A stretch of DNA of 25,134 nt from contig CAUHBW010000005.1 in assembly GCA_959604115.1 (NCBI GenBank), positions 1 to 25,134 on the forward strand, given 5' to 3'. Shown here piece after piece: positions 1 through 6,784 of the stretch. A program made the translations under genes and the position numbers. The notes beneath the pieces were generated by a model. It searched no databases. It was not told where the DNA came from and worked only from the letters and a program-made list of their open reading frames with translations. This DNA is from an uncultured Bilophila sp. (GTDB taxonomy: Bacteria > Desulfobacterota > Desulfovibrionia > Desulfovibrionales > Desulfovibrionaceae). The stretch's first letter is position 1; every line of letters starts with the position of its first letter.

Positions 1-428
1 ATGAAGCAGGCGCGGAAGTAGTACTTCTTGCCCTGCGTCACGAGCGGGTTGGTGCAGGAGGTGCCGATGACGGGCACCTTGGCGCGTTCGGCGACTTCGC
101 CGCCGGCCATGGCGAGCGAGGAGCCGTAGGTGCCGATGATGGCGAGCACCTTGTCATGTTCGGTGAGACGTTTCACGGCGTTGGCGGCTTCGACCTTGTC
201 GGACTTGTTGTCCACGACGACCAGTTCGACGGGGCGATCCAGCACGGTGGGTTTCAGCTTGTGGGCGAGCTGGACGCCTTCGAGCTCCAGCTGTCCGCCG
301 AAGGCGTTCTGTCCGGTCAGGGGCAGGTAGACGCCGATTTTGATGGGATCGGCGGCCTGCGCCGGAAGGGCGAGGCCCATGCCCACGACGGCCATGGCGA
401 CCGCGCTCAGAAGTTTGCCGAGTTTCAT
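1..428 (-). CDS. ABC transporter periplasmic substrate-binding protein (LivK-like), 5' part only
   Basis: The frame is open from ATG at 428 to the window edge (about 142 codons), so the C-terminal two thirds are missing. The start has a GGAGG Shine-Dalgarno a few bases upstream. Residues 1-26 form a signal peptide (MKLGKLLSAVAMAVVGMGL, then ALPAQA). The mature protein begins ADPIKIGVYLPLTGQNAFGG, the typical first beta strand and ligand loop of type I periplasmic binding proteins for branched-chain amino acids or amides. Further on, VVVDNKSDKVEAANAVKRL and IIGTYGSSLAMAGGEVAE match the family's second strand and the hinge loop with its ligand-contacting serines. Inferred role: capture of an amino acid or related ligand for a Liv-type importer, whose permease and ATPase genes probably lie to the left. 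The exact substrate cannot be told. Confidence 0.88.
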   Translation of the reverse strand, partial: MKLGKLLSAVAMAVVGMGLALPAQAADPIKIGVYLPLTGQNAFGGQLELEGVQLAHKLKPTVLDRPVELVVVDNKSDKVEAANAVKRLTEHDKVLAIIGTYGSSLAMAGGEVAERAKVPVIGTSCTNPLVTQGKKYYFRACF

Positions 429-527
429 GTCTCCATCCTCCAAAAAGGGTTTGCGCCGGAAGCGGGCCCGGCTGGAATATTCGGCTGCCGCACGGGATCA
501 TGGCGATCCGGTGACAGACTGATTTTG

Positions 528-533
528 AGTATA
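528..533 (-). promoter_or_regulatory. possible -10 box for the substrate-binding protein gene
   Basis: On the minus strand a TATACT hexamer lies about 100 bases before the ATG at 428. A TTGCGA resembling a -35 box is only 15 bases upstream of it, shorter than ideal. The 247-base gap (429-675) shows no other clear promoter, so this is a tentative call. Confidence 0.3.
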
Positions 534-675
534 GGAAAAATCACGTTTTCGCAACCGGAGAAGCCTTTTTCGGCGTCAACATGGGATCGCCGGTCCTTTC
601 GCTTCGAGCGTTCCGGGGCGGCAAGGTCTTCCTGCGCGACAAGATTATCCGTAAATTATGTGCTTTTCCAAAAAA

Positions 676-1470
676 TCAGAGCGCGCGGGCTTCGAAAACG
701 GCGAGCCGGGTCTTGCCGCCGTACAGCTCCAGCCGTTCGCCGGAACGTGAGACGCGGGTGGCGTTCGCCAGAGCCTTGGCGAGCGCCCGAGCCTGCGCGT
801 CGCCCTTCGGACAGAGCATCATGGTCGAGCCGAGTTGTCCGAAGGTGATCTGGTCGCCCGTGAGCCTGTAGCCGCCGATCAGCCTGTTGCACCCGTCGGA
901 CCCGGAAAGGCGTCCGCCGTCCGCTTCGTCGAAAAGCAGATGCGGTTCGGGCTGGTTGTCGTAGACTTCAACGGGTTTTCCGTCCAGTTCCACGAGTTTC
1001 CAGCGGATGCCCGCCAGCCCGTCCGGGATGGGGGCCTGCTCCATGACCCGATGCGTCATGAGCGTGATGTCGTCGGCGTCGAGGCGTACCGTCACCGGAG
1101 CGGGCGTGGCGAACAGCGTGGTCCCGGCGCTGGCGATGGAGGCTTCCAGTTCGTAGGCGGTTCCGGGGGCTTCCTCTGCGGGACACTCGATGCTGAAGAG
1201 CAGGGGGATGCCGGCGCCTTCTGTCGGTCGACGTTCTTCGGAGTAGAGGTTGCGGCCTTCGGCCGTCTTTTCGTACAGGGCGACCATCAGTTCGGCGTTC
1301 GGCGGCAGAGCCATGCGCTCCCGGTAGACGACCGTGCCCGAGATGTAGGGTGTCGGCTCGTGGACTTTGGGGAGCACGCAACCGCAGCCGCCGAGGCCGA
1401 CGGCGGCGAGGAGCGCCAGCGCGATGCCGGAGAAAAGGCGTGAGTCGGAAAGCCATGTGATGTGTTTCAT
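676..1470 (-). CDS. lipoprotein with YbaY/YscW-like and META (HslJ-like) domains
   Basis: 264 residues; the start at 1470 is preceded by AAAGGAA at good distance. A type II signal peptide ends in the lipobox LGG-C29, so a diacylated N-terminus is expected, probably in the outer membrane. Residues about 42-145 (ISGTVVYRERMALPPNAELMV and onward) resemble the YbaY/YscW lipoprotein fold. Residues about 153-260 match the META domain seen in HslJ, including SGSDGCNRLIGGY and the later MMLCP pair of positions. META proteins are linked to stress and envelope functions in other bacteria, but no biochemical activity is established. It is transcribed alone: its own promoter is at 1519-1547 and a 247-base gap follows. 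Function in this organism is unknown; the family calls are from remembered motifs. Confidence 0.8.
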   Translation of the reverse strand: MKHITWLSDSRLFSGIALALLAAVGLGGCGCVLPKVHEPTPYISGTVVYRERMALPPNAELMVALYEKTAEGRNLYSEERRPTEGAGIPLLFSIECPAEEAPGTAYELEASIASAGTTLFATPAPVTVRLDADDITLMTHRVMEQAPIPDGLAGIRWKLVELDGKPVEVYDNQPEPHLLFDEADGGRLSGSDGCNRLIGGYRLTGDQITFGQLGSTMMLCPKGDAQARALAKALANATRVSRSGERLELYGGKTRLAVFEARAL

Positions 1471-1518
1471 AACGATTCCTTTCTAGATTGGAATGAGGGG
1501 CGTGTAGCCCGGCTTTTT

Positions 1519-1547
1519 TGTATACGGGGCGCAAGGGGCCGTGACAA
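1519..1547 (-). promoter_or_regulatory. sigma70-type promoter of the lipoprotein gene
   Basis: On the minus strand, -35 TTGTCA (1542-1547) and -10 TATACA (1519-1524) are separated by exactly 17 bases, about 50 bases before the lipoprotein start. The hexamers match consensus at 5 of 6 (-35) and 4 to 5 of 6 (-10). Confidence 0.65.
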
Positions 1548-1552
1548 GGCGG

Positions 1553-2500
1553 CTAGCGGGCCTGCTCCAGCCCCCAAGCCTGACTCCAGCGGCGATAGAC
1601 GACGAGGAGCGCGTTGAGCGGGACGAGGTACATGGCCGCGATCAGTGATTCGAAGGCGGAGAAGAATTCAAGGCTTACGATGAGCATGAGCACGTTGTTC
1701 ATGGTGCCGTAGCTGATCAGGAAGGCCAGACGCCGCTGGGGAGGCATGGAGCGGGGCAGGAACAGGCCTCCCGCCATCATGATCCCGCCGAGCAGGCAGG
1801 CGGCGAAGAGCGCCTGCACCACGAGCGAGGGCGATTGGTGCAGGATGCCGGAGTATTGGCTGAAAATCGCCAGCGTGGAGACGGCGATGGTTACGATGGC
1901 CACGGGGAACTGGTTTCTGAGGATGAAGGCCGCCGCGCGCGGAATCCGGCGCGTCAGGAAGGCCGCGACGAACGGCACGATGATGGTGACGCACAGGGAC
2001 AGGGTCATGCCGGACAGGGACAGGTGCTCCGGGAGATGGAGGGTGCCCGGGCGGAGCAGGGTCATGGCGGCGTTTACCATATAAAGGAGGATGGGCAGCG
2101 TCAGGGGAAGCAGAAGCGAGGTGATCAGGTTGCCCGCAAGGACAAGGGCCGTATCCGCGTTGACCATGATGGAAAAGACGGGGGCCACGACGCCGATGGA
2201 CGCGGCCCCGACGAGCAGCGCGCCGAGCGCGAAATCCGGCATGAACAGCTCGAACGGGATGAAGGCCAGCAGGGGCAGGGCGAACAGCCGGATGAGCACG
2301 AGTCCGGAAAGCGTGCCGGGAAGCAGGCGGGCGTGGACGAAAAGGGCTTCGGTGCCTACGGACAGAAAGCCGAGGTAGAGCAGGATCATCAGGCAGAGGC
2401 GCGGGAAGGGCGCGAGCGGCCCGGCGAGCGCGGGCAGAAAGCTCCCCGCCATCATGGCGAGGAAGGAGACGATGATCATGGCGAGATCGCGTGGACGCAT
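1553..2500 (-). CDS. BASS-family (bile acid:sodium symporter-like) 10-TM transporter
   Basis: 315 residues from ATG at 2500, chosen because GGAG lies 6 bases upstream and because the first membrane segment begins there; a longer reading from 2593 adds an unlikely proline/arginine-rich leader. The protein is almost entirely hydrophobic, with about ten membrane segments. Features typical of the BASS/ACR3 superfamily include the broken-helix regions near AGNLITSLLLPLTLPILLY and SYGTMNNVLMLIVS. Members carry organic anions, bile acids or arsenite in exchange for sodium or protons. Arsenite specificity is not supported: no arsR or arsC neighbour is seen. The gene lies downstream of fur, but a terminator at 2529-2557 separates them. 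Substrate unknown. Confidence 0.75.
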   Translation of the reverse strand: MRPRDLAMIIVSFLAMMAGSFLPALAGPLAPFPRLCLMILLYLGFLSVGTEALFVHARLLPGTLSGLVLIRLFALPLLAFIPFELFMPDFALGALLVGAASIGVVAPVFSIMVNADTALVLAGNLITSLLLPLTLPILLYMVNAAMTLLRPGTLHLPEHLSLSGMTLSLCVTIIVPFVAAFLTRRIPRAAAFILRNQFPVAIVTIAVSTLAIFSQYSGILHQSPSLVVQALFAACLLGGIMMAGGLFLPRSMPPQRRLAFLISYGTMNNVLMLIVSLEFFSAFESLIAAMYLVPLNALLVVYRRWSQAWGLEQAR

Positions 2501-2528
2501 GGCGGGCTCCGGCGGAGAAGGAGGTATG

Positions 2529-2557
2529 AAAAAAGGCCGGAGGACGCCCCCCGGCCT
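2529..2557 (-). terminator. intrinsic terminator of the Fur-family gene
   Basis: On the minus strand a 7-bp GC-rich stem (AGGCCGG / CCGGCCT in plus-strand coordinates 2534-2540 and 2551-2557) is followed by a run of six T. It begins about 20 bases after the regulator's stop codon at 2578. Confidence 0.75.
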
Positions 2558-2577
2558 GCGTGGTTTGCGTCGAAGGC

Positions 2578-3027
2578 TCAGCGTTTCTGGCAATCGGGAC
2601 AGATGCCGTACAGGTAGAGGCGGTGGAACGTGGGCCGGAACCCGTGTTTGCGGGCCAGCGCGTCCTGAAGGGCTTCGATTTGAGGATCGACGACTTCGAT
2701 GTTCCGTCCGCAGCTTTCACAGATAAGATGATCGTGATGGGCGTCCCCGGCGTGCTCATAGCGGGCCAGCCCGTCCCCGAAGCGCACTTCGCGGGCCAGT
2801 CCGGCTTCGCACAGGAGCTTCATGGTCCGGTATACGGTGGCCTGTCCGAGCGACGGATCTTCCCTGCGAACCCTGTCATACACTTCTTCAGTCGTAAGAT
2901 GGCCGCTTTCCGTAAAGAAAACTTCCATAATCCGCTGACGCTGAGGCGTATTACGCAGGCCCTTGTTTTTCAGGAAGGTGCGGAAAACATGGATGGGATC
3001 TTGCTTTAAGGTATTTTCGTTGGACAT
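2578..3027 (-). CDS. Fur-family metal- or peroxide-responsive transcriptional repressor
   Basis: 149 residues; ATG at 3027 with AGAGGTG upstream. The N-terminal winged helix (residues about 12-85) contains RNTPQRQRIMEVFF and QATVYRTMKLL, the Fur recognition helix. The dimerization/metal domain has HHDHLICESCG (97-107), with Cys103 and Cys106, and a second Cys pair (Cys143, Cys146) at the C-terminus; together these form the structural zinc site. The HHDH cluster is the sensory metal region shared by Fur, PerR and Zur. These residues alone do not decide which metal is sensed. PerR-type function is plausible because Desulfovibrio genomes encode several such paralogues. A strong promoter is present at 3058-3086, and its -10/start region could be an autoregulatory operator. 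Confidence 0.9.
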   Translation of the reverse strand: MSNENTLKQDPIHVFRTFLKNKGLRNTPQRQRIMEVFFTESGHLTTEEVYDRVRREDPSLGQATVYRTMKLLCEAGLAREVRFGDGLARYEHAGDAHHDHLICESCGRNIEVVDPQIEALQDALARKHGFRPTFHRLYLYGICPDCQKR

Positions 3028-3057
3028 GCGTCACCTCTGGTTTGGGTACAGGTTCCT

Positions 3058-3086
3058 TCTATAGCCTAGTTCCGGCCCCCTCGCAA
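3058..3086 (-). promoter_or_regulatory. sigma70-type promoter of the Fur-family gene
   Basis: Minus strand: -35 TTGCGA (3081-3086), 17-base spacer, -10 TATAGA (3058-3063), about 30 bases before the ATG at 3027. Confidence 0.6.
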
Positions 3087-3197
3087 CGGGATGCGACTGG
3101 TGGGGCGTCCTATGGAAAACGCCGGTTCCCGGCGTCGTGTCGCGCGCCGGAGCCCGCAGGGCTTGCCTCCCGGAAGGGGACGGGCTAGACTCGTCCG

Positions 3198-3497
3198 ATG
3201 AAGAAGAAACGACGCCCATTGCGCTTGCCTGTTCCCGAATACAGCGGAAAGCTGCTTGTTTCGTTGCCGCCGCAGCATGTCGGCATGTTCCGTTTTCTCC
3301 TTGAAGGCTATGACAACATTGCGAGTTTCACCGTACTGGATCGGAGCGAAGCATTGCTCAAGGTTTTCTTTTCGCCGCACCAGCACGCGGAAGCCCGCTC
3401 GGCGCTGGAGGACATCTCCGCGACCCTGCCGATACGCGTGCGTCCGTGGCCGGAAGCCTCTCGTACGGGGGAAGAGACGGAATCCGTCCCCGCCTGA
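3198..3497 (+). CDS. small DUF4911-like protein
   Basis: 99 residues and the only chromosomal protein gene on the plus strand in the left flank. It begins with a basic stretch (MKKKRRPLRLPVP), then GKLLVSLPPQHVGMFRFLLEGYDNI-like sequence, then an alternating pattern up to about residue 80 and an acidic tail. The LLVSLPP...FLLEGYD...TVLD pattern resembles the DUF4911 family of short proteins found mainly in Desulfovibrio-type bacteria. No function is known. No clear Shine-Dalgarno is visible before the ATG, so the start is less certain than the frame. It stands between the divergent fur promoter and the tRNA-fMet promoter. Confidence 0.65.
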   Translation: MKKKRRPLRLPVPEYSGKLLVSLPPQHVGMFRFLLEGYDNIASFTVLDRSEALLKVFFSPHQHAEARSALEDISATLPIRVRPWPEASRTGEETESVPA

Positions 3498-3567
3498 TCG
3501 AAAAAGCGTACAAGAAAGATATGTTGCGTGTAAATGAAACTTTTTTGCAGCAAAACCGAAAAAAGAA

Positions 3568-3596
3568 TTGACAAGAGAGGGGATGCTCTCTATATT
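3568..3596 (+). promoter_or_regulatory. near-consensus sigma70-type promoter of tRNA-fMet
   Basis: -35 TTGACA (3568-3573, perfect), 17-base spacer, -10 TATATT (3591-3596), ending 16 bases before the mature tRNA 5' end. The spacer carries a 6-bp inverted repeat AGAGAG/CTCTCT (3574-3579 and 3586-3591). Confidence 0.85.
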
Positions 3597-3612
3597 CCCT
3601 TTTGTCGCATGA

Positions 3613-3690
<78 letters not shown>

Positions 3691-3697
3691 AAAGTTC

Positions 3698-3739
3698 AGG
3701 CACTTACAGTTTTCTAACCGTAAGTGCCTTTTTATTTTT
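3698..3739 (+). terminator. terminator behind tRNA-fMet supplied by the element
   Basis: A perfect 10-bp stem (AGGCACTTAC at 3698-3707, GTAAGTGCCT at 3720-3729) is followed by TTTTATTTTT. It lies just inside attL, so it is element DNA and now ends the tRNA transcript. The displaced original terminator is at 21133-21167. Confidence 0.85.
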
Positions 3740-3756
3740 CTAACCTATTTCTAACC
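3711..3756 (+). repeat. three TTTCTAACC repeats, left-end integrase arm sites (putative)
   Basis: TTTCTAACC occurs at 3711-3719, 3737-3745 and 3748-3756. The last two lie 11 bases apart within a 24-bp block (3734-3757) repeated exactly at 20929-20952. Placement just inside attL, matched inside attR, fits arm-type sites for the element's integrase. Confidence 0.7.
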
Positions 3757-3779
3757 AGAAAAAAGGTTGCTGCCAGATT

Positions 3780-4235
3780 TCATGTGGCGATATGAGAACG
3801 GAAGTCAGACAAAATTGCTGCGGCAAGCCGGTTTGCGGCCACCAAGATTTCGTCTTGTGTCTCTGGCTGTACTCCATGGTTGACGCAAGATTCCATATAC
3901 AGGGCAAACTCGGAAGCCAGTTGAGAAACCTCGGCAGAACCATTCAACTCCAGAAGGGCAAGTGTGGCTTTAAATTCCATGGGTTTGATGGGAATTCGAG
4001 ACGATTGCGCGATCACGGCAAGGTAATTCTGGTAGGCCTGTCGTTTCAGCTCAAAACTGCGCTCTTCCTTCCTCCGTTCCTCTTGGCGTTCCCAATCCTC
4101 TCTGGCCTTCTGTTGCTCATGAGCAAATCTGCCGTCTTGCAATTTCTTTTGGAAATACAAGGTGACACCGCTCCCCAAAAGCGTCATCAATCCGCCTATG
4201 GCCGCTGCTCCAAGCGTTTCCCACGGCACTGTCAT
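3780..4235 (-). CDS. small membrane-anchored coiled-coil protein, last gene of the defence operon
   Basis: 151 residues from ATG at 4235, which overlaps the stop of the Mrr-like gene as ATGA; an alternative start at 4283 would lie deeper inside that gene. Residues about 8-28 (LGAAAIGGLMTLLGSGVTLYF) form one glycine-rich membrane helix. Residues about 29-66 are very rich in Lys, Arg, Glu and Gln and are likely a coiled coil. The rest is helical, with no catalytic motif I recognise. Family unknown. The 4-base overlap implies co-translation with the nuclease, so it may anchor, regulate or sense for it; that is inference from context only. The element's left end follows directly. Confidence 0.75.
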   Translation of the reverse strand: MTVPWETLGAAAIGGLMTLLGSGVTLYFQKKLQDGRFAHEQQKAREDWERQEERRKEERSFELKRQAYQNYLAVIAQSSRIPIKPMEFKATLALLELNGSAEVSQLASEFALYMESCVNHGVQPETQDEILVAANRLAAAILSDFRSHIAT

Positions 4236-5143
4236 TTCTCCGGGGTCAAAAAGTAGATGGGTGTTAACGGCAGTTGCTGCCATGCCTGATCGCTCAGATG
4301 AGGAATATTGTCCGTCCAGAGTTGCACCAGCTTGGCACTATCCACAAGCATGATGCGTTTGCTTTCCTGACTGCGGGCATAGGCCTCGGCATCCTTGGTA
4401 AATCCGCCGGTGCAGAAAAAGATGCCGCTGTCATGCTGGCCGATATTTGCCATAAAGGACTTCAGGTCGGGTTCTGTGACAGCCTTGCATTGCTGCTTGA
4501 CCTGCACCTTGATGCGCGGCCCCTGCGTACCCAGAGGATCGGTGTAGGCTAGGATATCCACGCCGCCGTCCTTGCCCGGCGGGGCAATCCACGTCACATG
4601 GTAACCGATGGCCTTGAGCAGGTCTGCCACAAGCCGCTGAAAATCGTAAGCATCCATCGAGTGCAGGAAGGCGTCAATTTTTTCCTGGGCTTGCTCCTTG
4701 GCTTCCTCGTAAGAAACACTGACGCTCTTTTCGCTTTCGTCTTCCAGGCCTTCCACATCAGTTCCAACTGCGGACTGTGTATCAGAAGACTGAAGCCCCT
4801 TGTGGTGTTTATACCATTGTTGATACAGATGAGCGGCTTTTTTATGGAACTCCAGAGGGTCTTTGTACTGCTTCAAGGCTTTCGCCCCCTCTTTGGTCAG
4901 CGTCCATATCCCGTCATCTTTGATGAGCCAGCCCGCGCGCACCGTATCTACAGTGGCAAAGCGCACAATTTTTTCAAAGCGTCGCCCGCTTTTATAGCTG
5001 CCCGCCTCATATTCTGTAAGCGTGACGGTAGCAGCCAGCGCCGCCAAGGCATCCCTAGCTTTCATGCCGTCTGGGTACTTTTCAAGAATGCGGAAAAGGG
5101 CCTGTATCAGCTCCCCAAGACGCTTATTGGTGATTTGAGCCAT
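4232..5143 (-). CDS. Mrr-like restriction endonuclease (winged helix + PD-(D/E)xK)
   Basis: 303 residues; ATG at 5143 with AAGGAA upstream, 33 bases after the hsdM stop. Residues about 5-95 resemble the Mrr N-terminal winged-helix domain (GWLIKDDGIWTLTKEGAKAL at 71-90). After an acidic linker (about 118-150), residues about 162-275 form the Mrr catalytic domain. GYHVTWIAPPGKDGGVDILA gives Asp196, and VQVKQ gives Gln214 and Lys216 of the D...QxK variant of the PD-(D/E)xK site. Such enzymes cut modified or foreign DNA. The site looks intact. Its place behind a type I methylase suggests either independent type IV restriction or a partnership with the small membrane protein that overlaps its stop codon. 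Target modification unknown. Confidence 0.85.
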   Translation of the reverse strand: MAQITNKRLGELIQALFRILEKYPDGMKARDALAALAATVTLTEYEAGSYKSGRRFEKIVRFATVDTVRAGWLIKDDGIWTLTKEGAKALKQYKDPLEFHKKAAHLYQQWYKHHKGLQSSDTQSAVGTDVEGLEDESEKSVSVSYEEAKEQAQEKIDAFLHSMDAYDFQRLVADLLKAIGYHVTWIAPPGKDGGVDILAYTDPLGTQGPRIKVQVKQQCKAVTEPDLKSFMANIGQHDSGIFFCTGGFTKDAEAYARSQESKRIMLVDSAKLVQLWTDNIPHLSDQAWQQLPLTPIYFLTPEK

Positions 5144-5176
5144 GAGCTATTCCTTCGTAAAAGATAACGTGCTTCC

Positions 5177-6784
5177 CTATGGCAAGAGGGGCAAATCCAG
5201 CTCTTTCAAAAACGTATTGTGTTTTTCCGTGGCTGCTTTGATTTGCGCATCCACCTCCAGCATTTTTTTATGAACATCGGCAAGGTCAATTTCCTTTTCC
5301 GGCATTGCCGTGCTGACGTATCTGGAAATATTCAGATTGTAGCCGTTTTCGGAAATTTCTTCCATGTCGACACATCTGGAATACCGTTCTTCTTCTGTGC
5401 GGAACTGATAGGTATCTACAATTTTTTTTATGTGGTCCGTGGACAGTCTGTTTTGCCGCTTGCCCTTGTCAAATTGCTCGGAGGCATTGATGAAGAGCAC
5501 GTCATCAGATTTTTTACATTTTTTGAGCACAAGGATGCATACGGGAATGCCCGTGGAATAAAAAAGATTGGCGGGCAGGCCGATAATGGTGTCTATGTTG
5601 CCGTCTTCAAGCAGCTTGCGGCGGATGCGTTCCTCCGCGCCGCCACGGAATAGTACGCCATGCGGCAGGATAACGGCCATAGTGCCTTCCCGCTTCAGGT
5701 AGTGGAAGCCGTGCAGCAAAAAGGCGAAGTCTGCGGCGGATTTCGGGGCCAGCCCATAATTTTTGAAACGCACGTCTTCGCCCAGCGCCTCATTGGGATT
5801 CCAGCGGTAACTGAAAGGGGGATTGGCCACCACGGCATCGAAATAGGGCTTTTTCGCGGGATTGGTTTCGCGCAGGATGTCCCAGTCGTTGGTCAGAGTG
5901 TCGCCGTGGAATATCTCAAATTCCGAGTCTTTCACACCATGTAGCAACATGTTCATGCGCGCTAGGTTATAGGTGGTGACGTTCTTTTCCTGACCGTAGA
6001 TTTTGCCTATGCCTTGCGCGCCCATGCGACTCCGTACATTGAGCAAAAGCGAACCGGAACCGCAGGCGAAATCAAGCACGCTGGCAAGATGCTTTTTGGG
6101 GCCGGTGCTGGGATCCTGGCTGTCCAGCGTCACTATCCCTGATAAAATGTTGGATATTTCATGTGGTGTATAGAACTCGCCAGCTTTTTTGCCGGAGCCT
6201 GCCGCGAATTTGTCGATCAGATATTCATAGGCGTCGCCCAGCGTATCGCCCTCACTGGAAAAACTGGATAAGCCTTCGGCAATTTTCTTAATAATATCGC
6301 AAAGTTTCTCATTGCGTTCGGCGTAGCGCTTACCAAGCTTTTTAGAAGTGAGATTGATTTCTGAAAACAGCCCCTGAAAAGTGCTGTCGAAGGATTCATT
6401 TTCAATATATTTGAAGCCGTCCTGAAGGGTGTTCAGCAATTCCCCATCCTGCGTGCGCGCCATTTCGGCAATACTGCCCCAGAGATACTCCGGCTTGATG
6501 ACGTAATGTACGCGACGACGCATAAGCTTTTCAAAGTCCGGCACATCATCCTGATTGGCGGCATACCAGATGCGAAGGGGCGTCACGCCGGGCTGTGTGC
6601 TGGCATCGGGGTACTCGTTTCCCAATTCCTTTTTGGCTGCGGCCTCATAATTGTCAGACAGGTAGCGCAAAAAGAGAAAGGCAAGCATATAGTCGCGGAA
6701 GTCGTCCGCATCCATGGCTCCGCGCAGGGTATCGGCAATGCTCCAAAGGACAGCGCCCAGTTGTTTTTGGTTTTGTTCGGTCAT
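5177..6784 (-). CDS. hsdM: type I restriction-modification system, methyltransferase subunit HsdM
   Basis: 535 residues. It transfers a methyl group from S-adenosylmethionine to adenine N6 within the HsdS-chosen site, working as part of the M2S or R2M2S complex. An N-terminal helical domain (about 5-150) is followed by the Rossmann-like N6_Mtase domain. Motif I is DFACGSGS (238-245) and motif IV is NPPF (321-324); AGEFYTPHEIS precedes them, as usual. The ATG at 6784 overlaps the prrC stop (ATGA). Length and motifs look complete, so the methylase should be active. It is unusual that hsdM comes last of the core genes, after hsdR, hsdS and prrC. Confidence 0.96.
   Translation of the reverse strand: MTEQNQKQLGAVLWSIADTLRGAMDADDFRDYMLAFLFLRYLSDNYEAAAKKELGNEYPDASTQPGVTPLRIWYAANQDDVPDFEKLMRRRVHYVIKPEYLWGSIAEMARTQDGELLNTLQDGFKYIENESFDSTFQGLFSEINLTSKKLGKRYAERNEKLCDIIKKIAEGLSSFSSEGDTLGDAYEYLIDKFAAGSGKKAGEFYTPHEISNILSGIVTLDSQDPSTGPKKHLASVLDFACGSGSLLLNVRSRMGAQGIGKIYGQEKNVTTYNLARMNMLLHGVKDSEFEIFHGDTLTNDWDILRETNPAKKPYFDAVVANPPFSYRWNPNEALGEDVRFKNYGLAPKSAADFAFLLHGFHYLKREGTMAVILPHGVLFRGGAEERIRRKLLEDGNIDTIIGLPANLFYSTGIPVCILVLKKCKKSDDVLFINASEQFDKGKRQNRLSTDHIKKIVDTYQFRTEEERYSRCVDMEEISENGYNLNISRYVSTAMPEKEIDLADVHKKMLEVDAQIKAATEKHNTFLKELDLPLLP

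Noticed and set aside
1553..2500. Arsenite exporter (ACR3)
   Set aside because: Overall pattern fits the wider BASS superfamily, but no ars genes are nearby and I cannot confirm the ACR3-specific cysteine, so the broader name is used.
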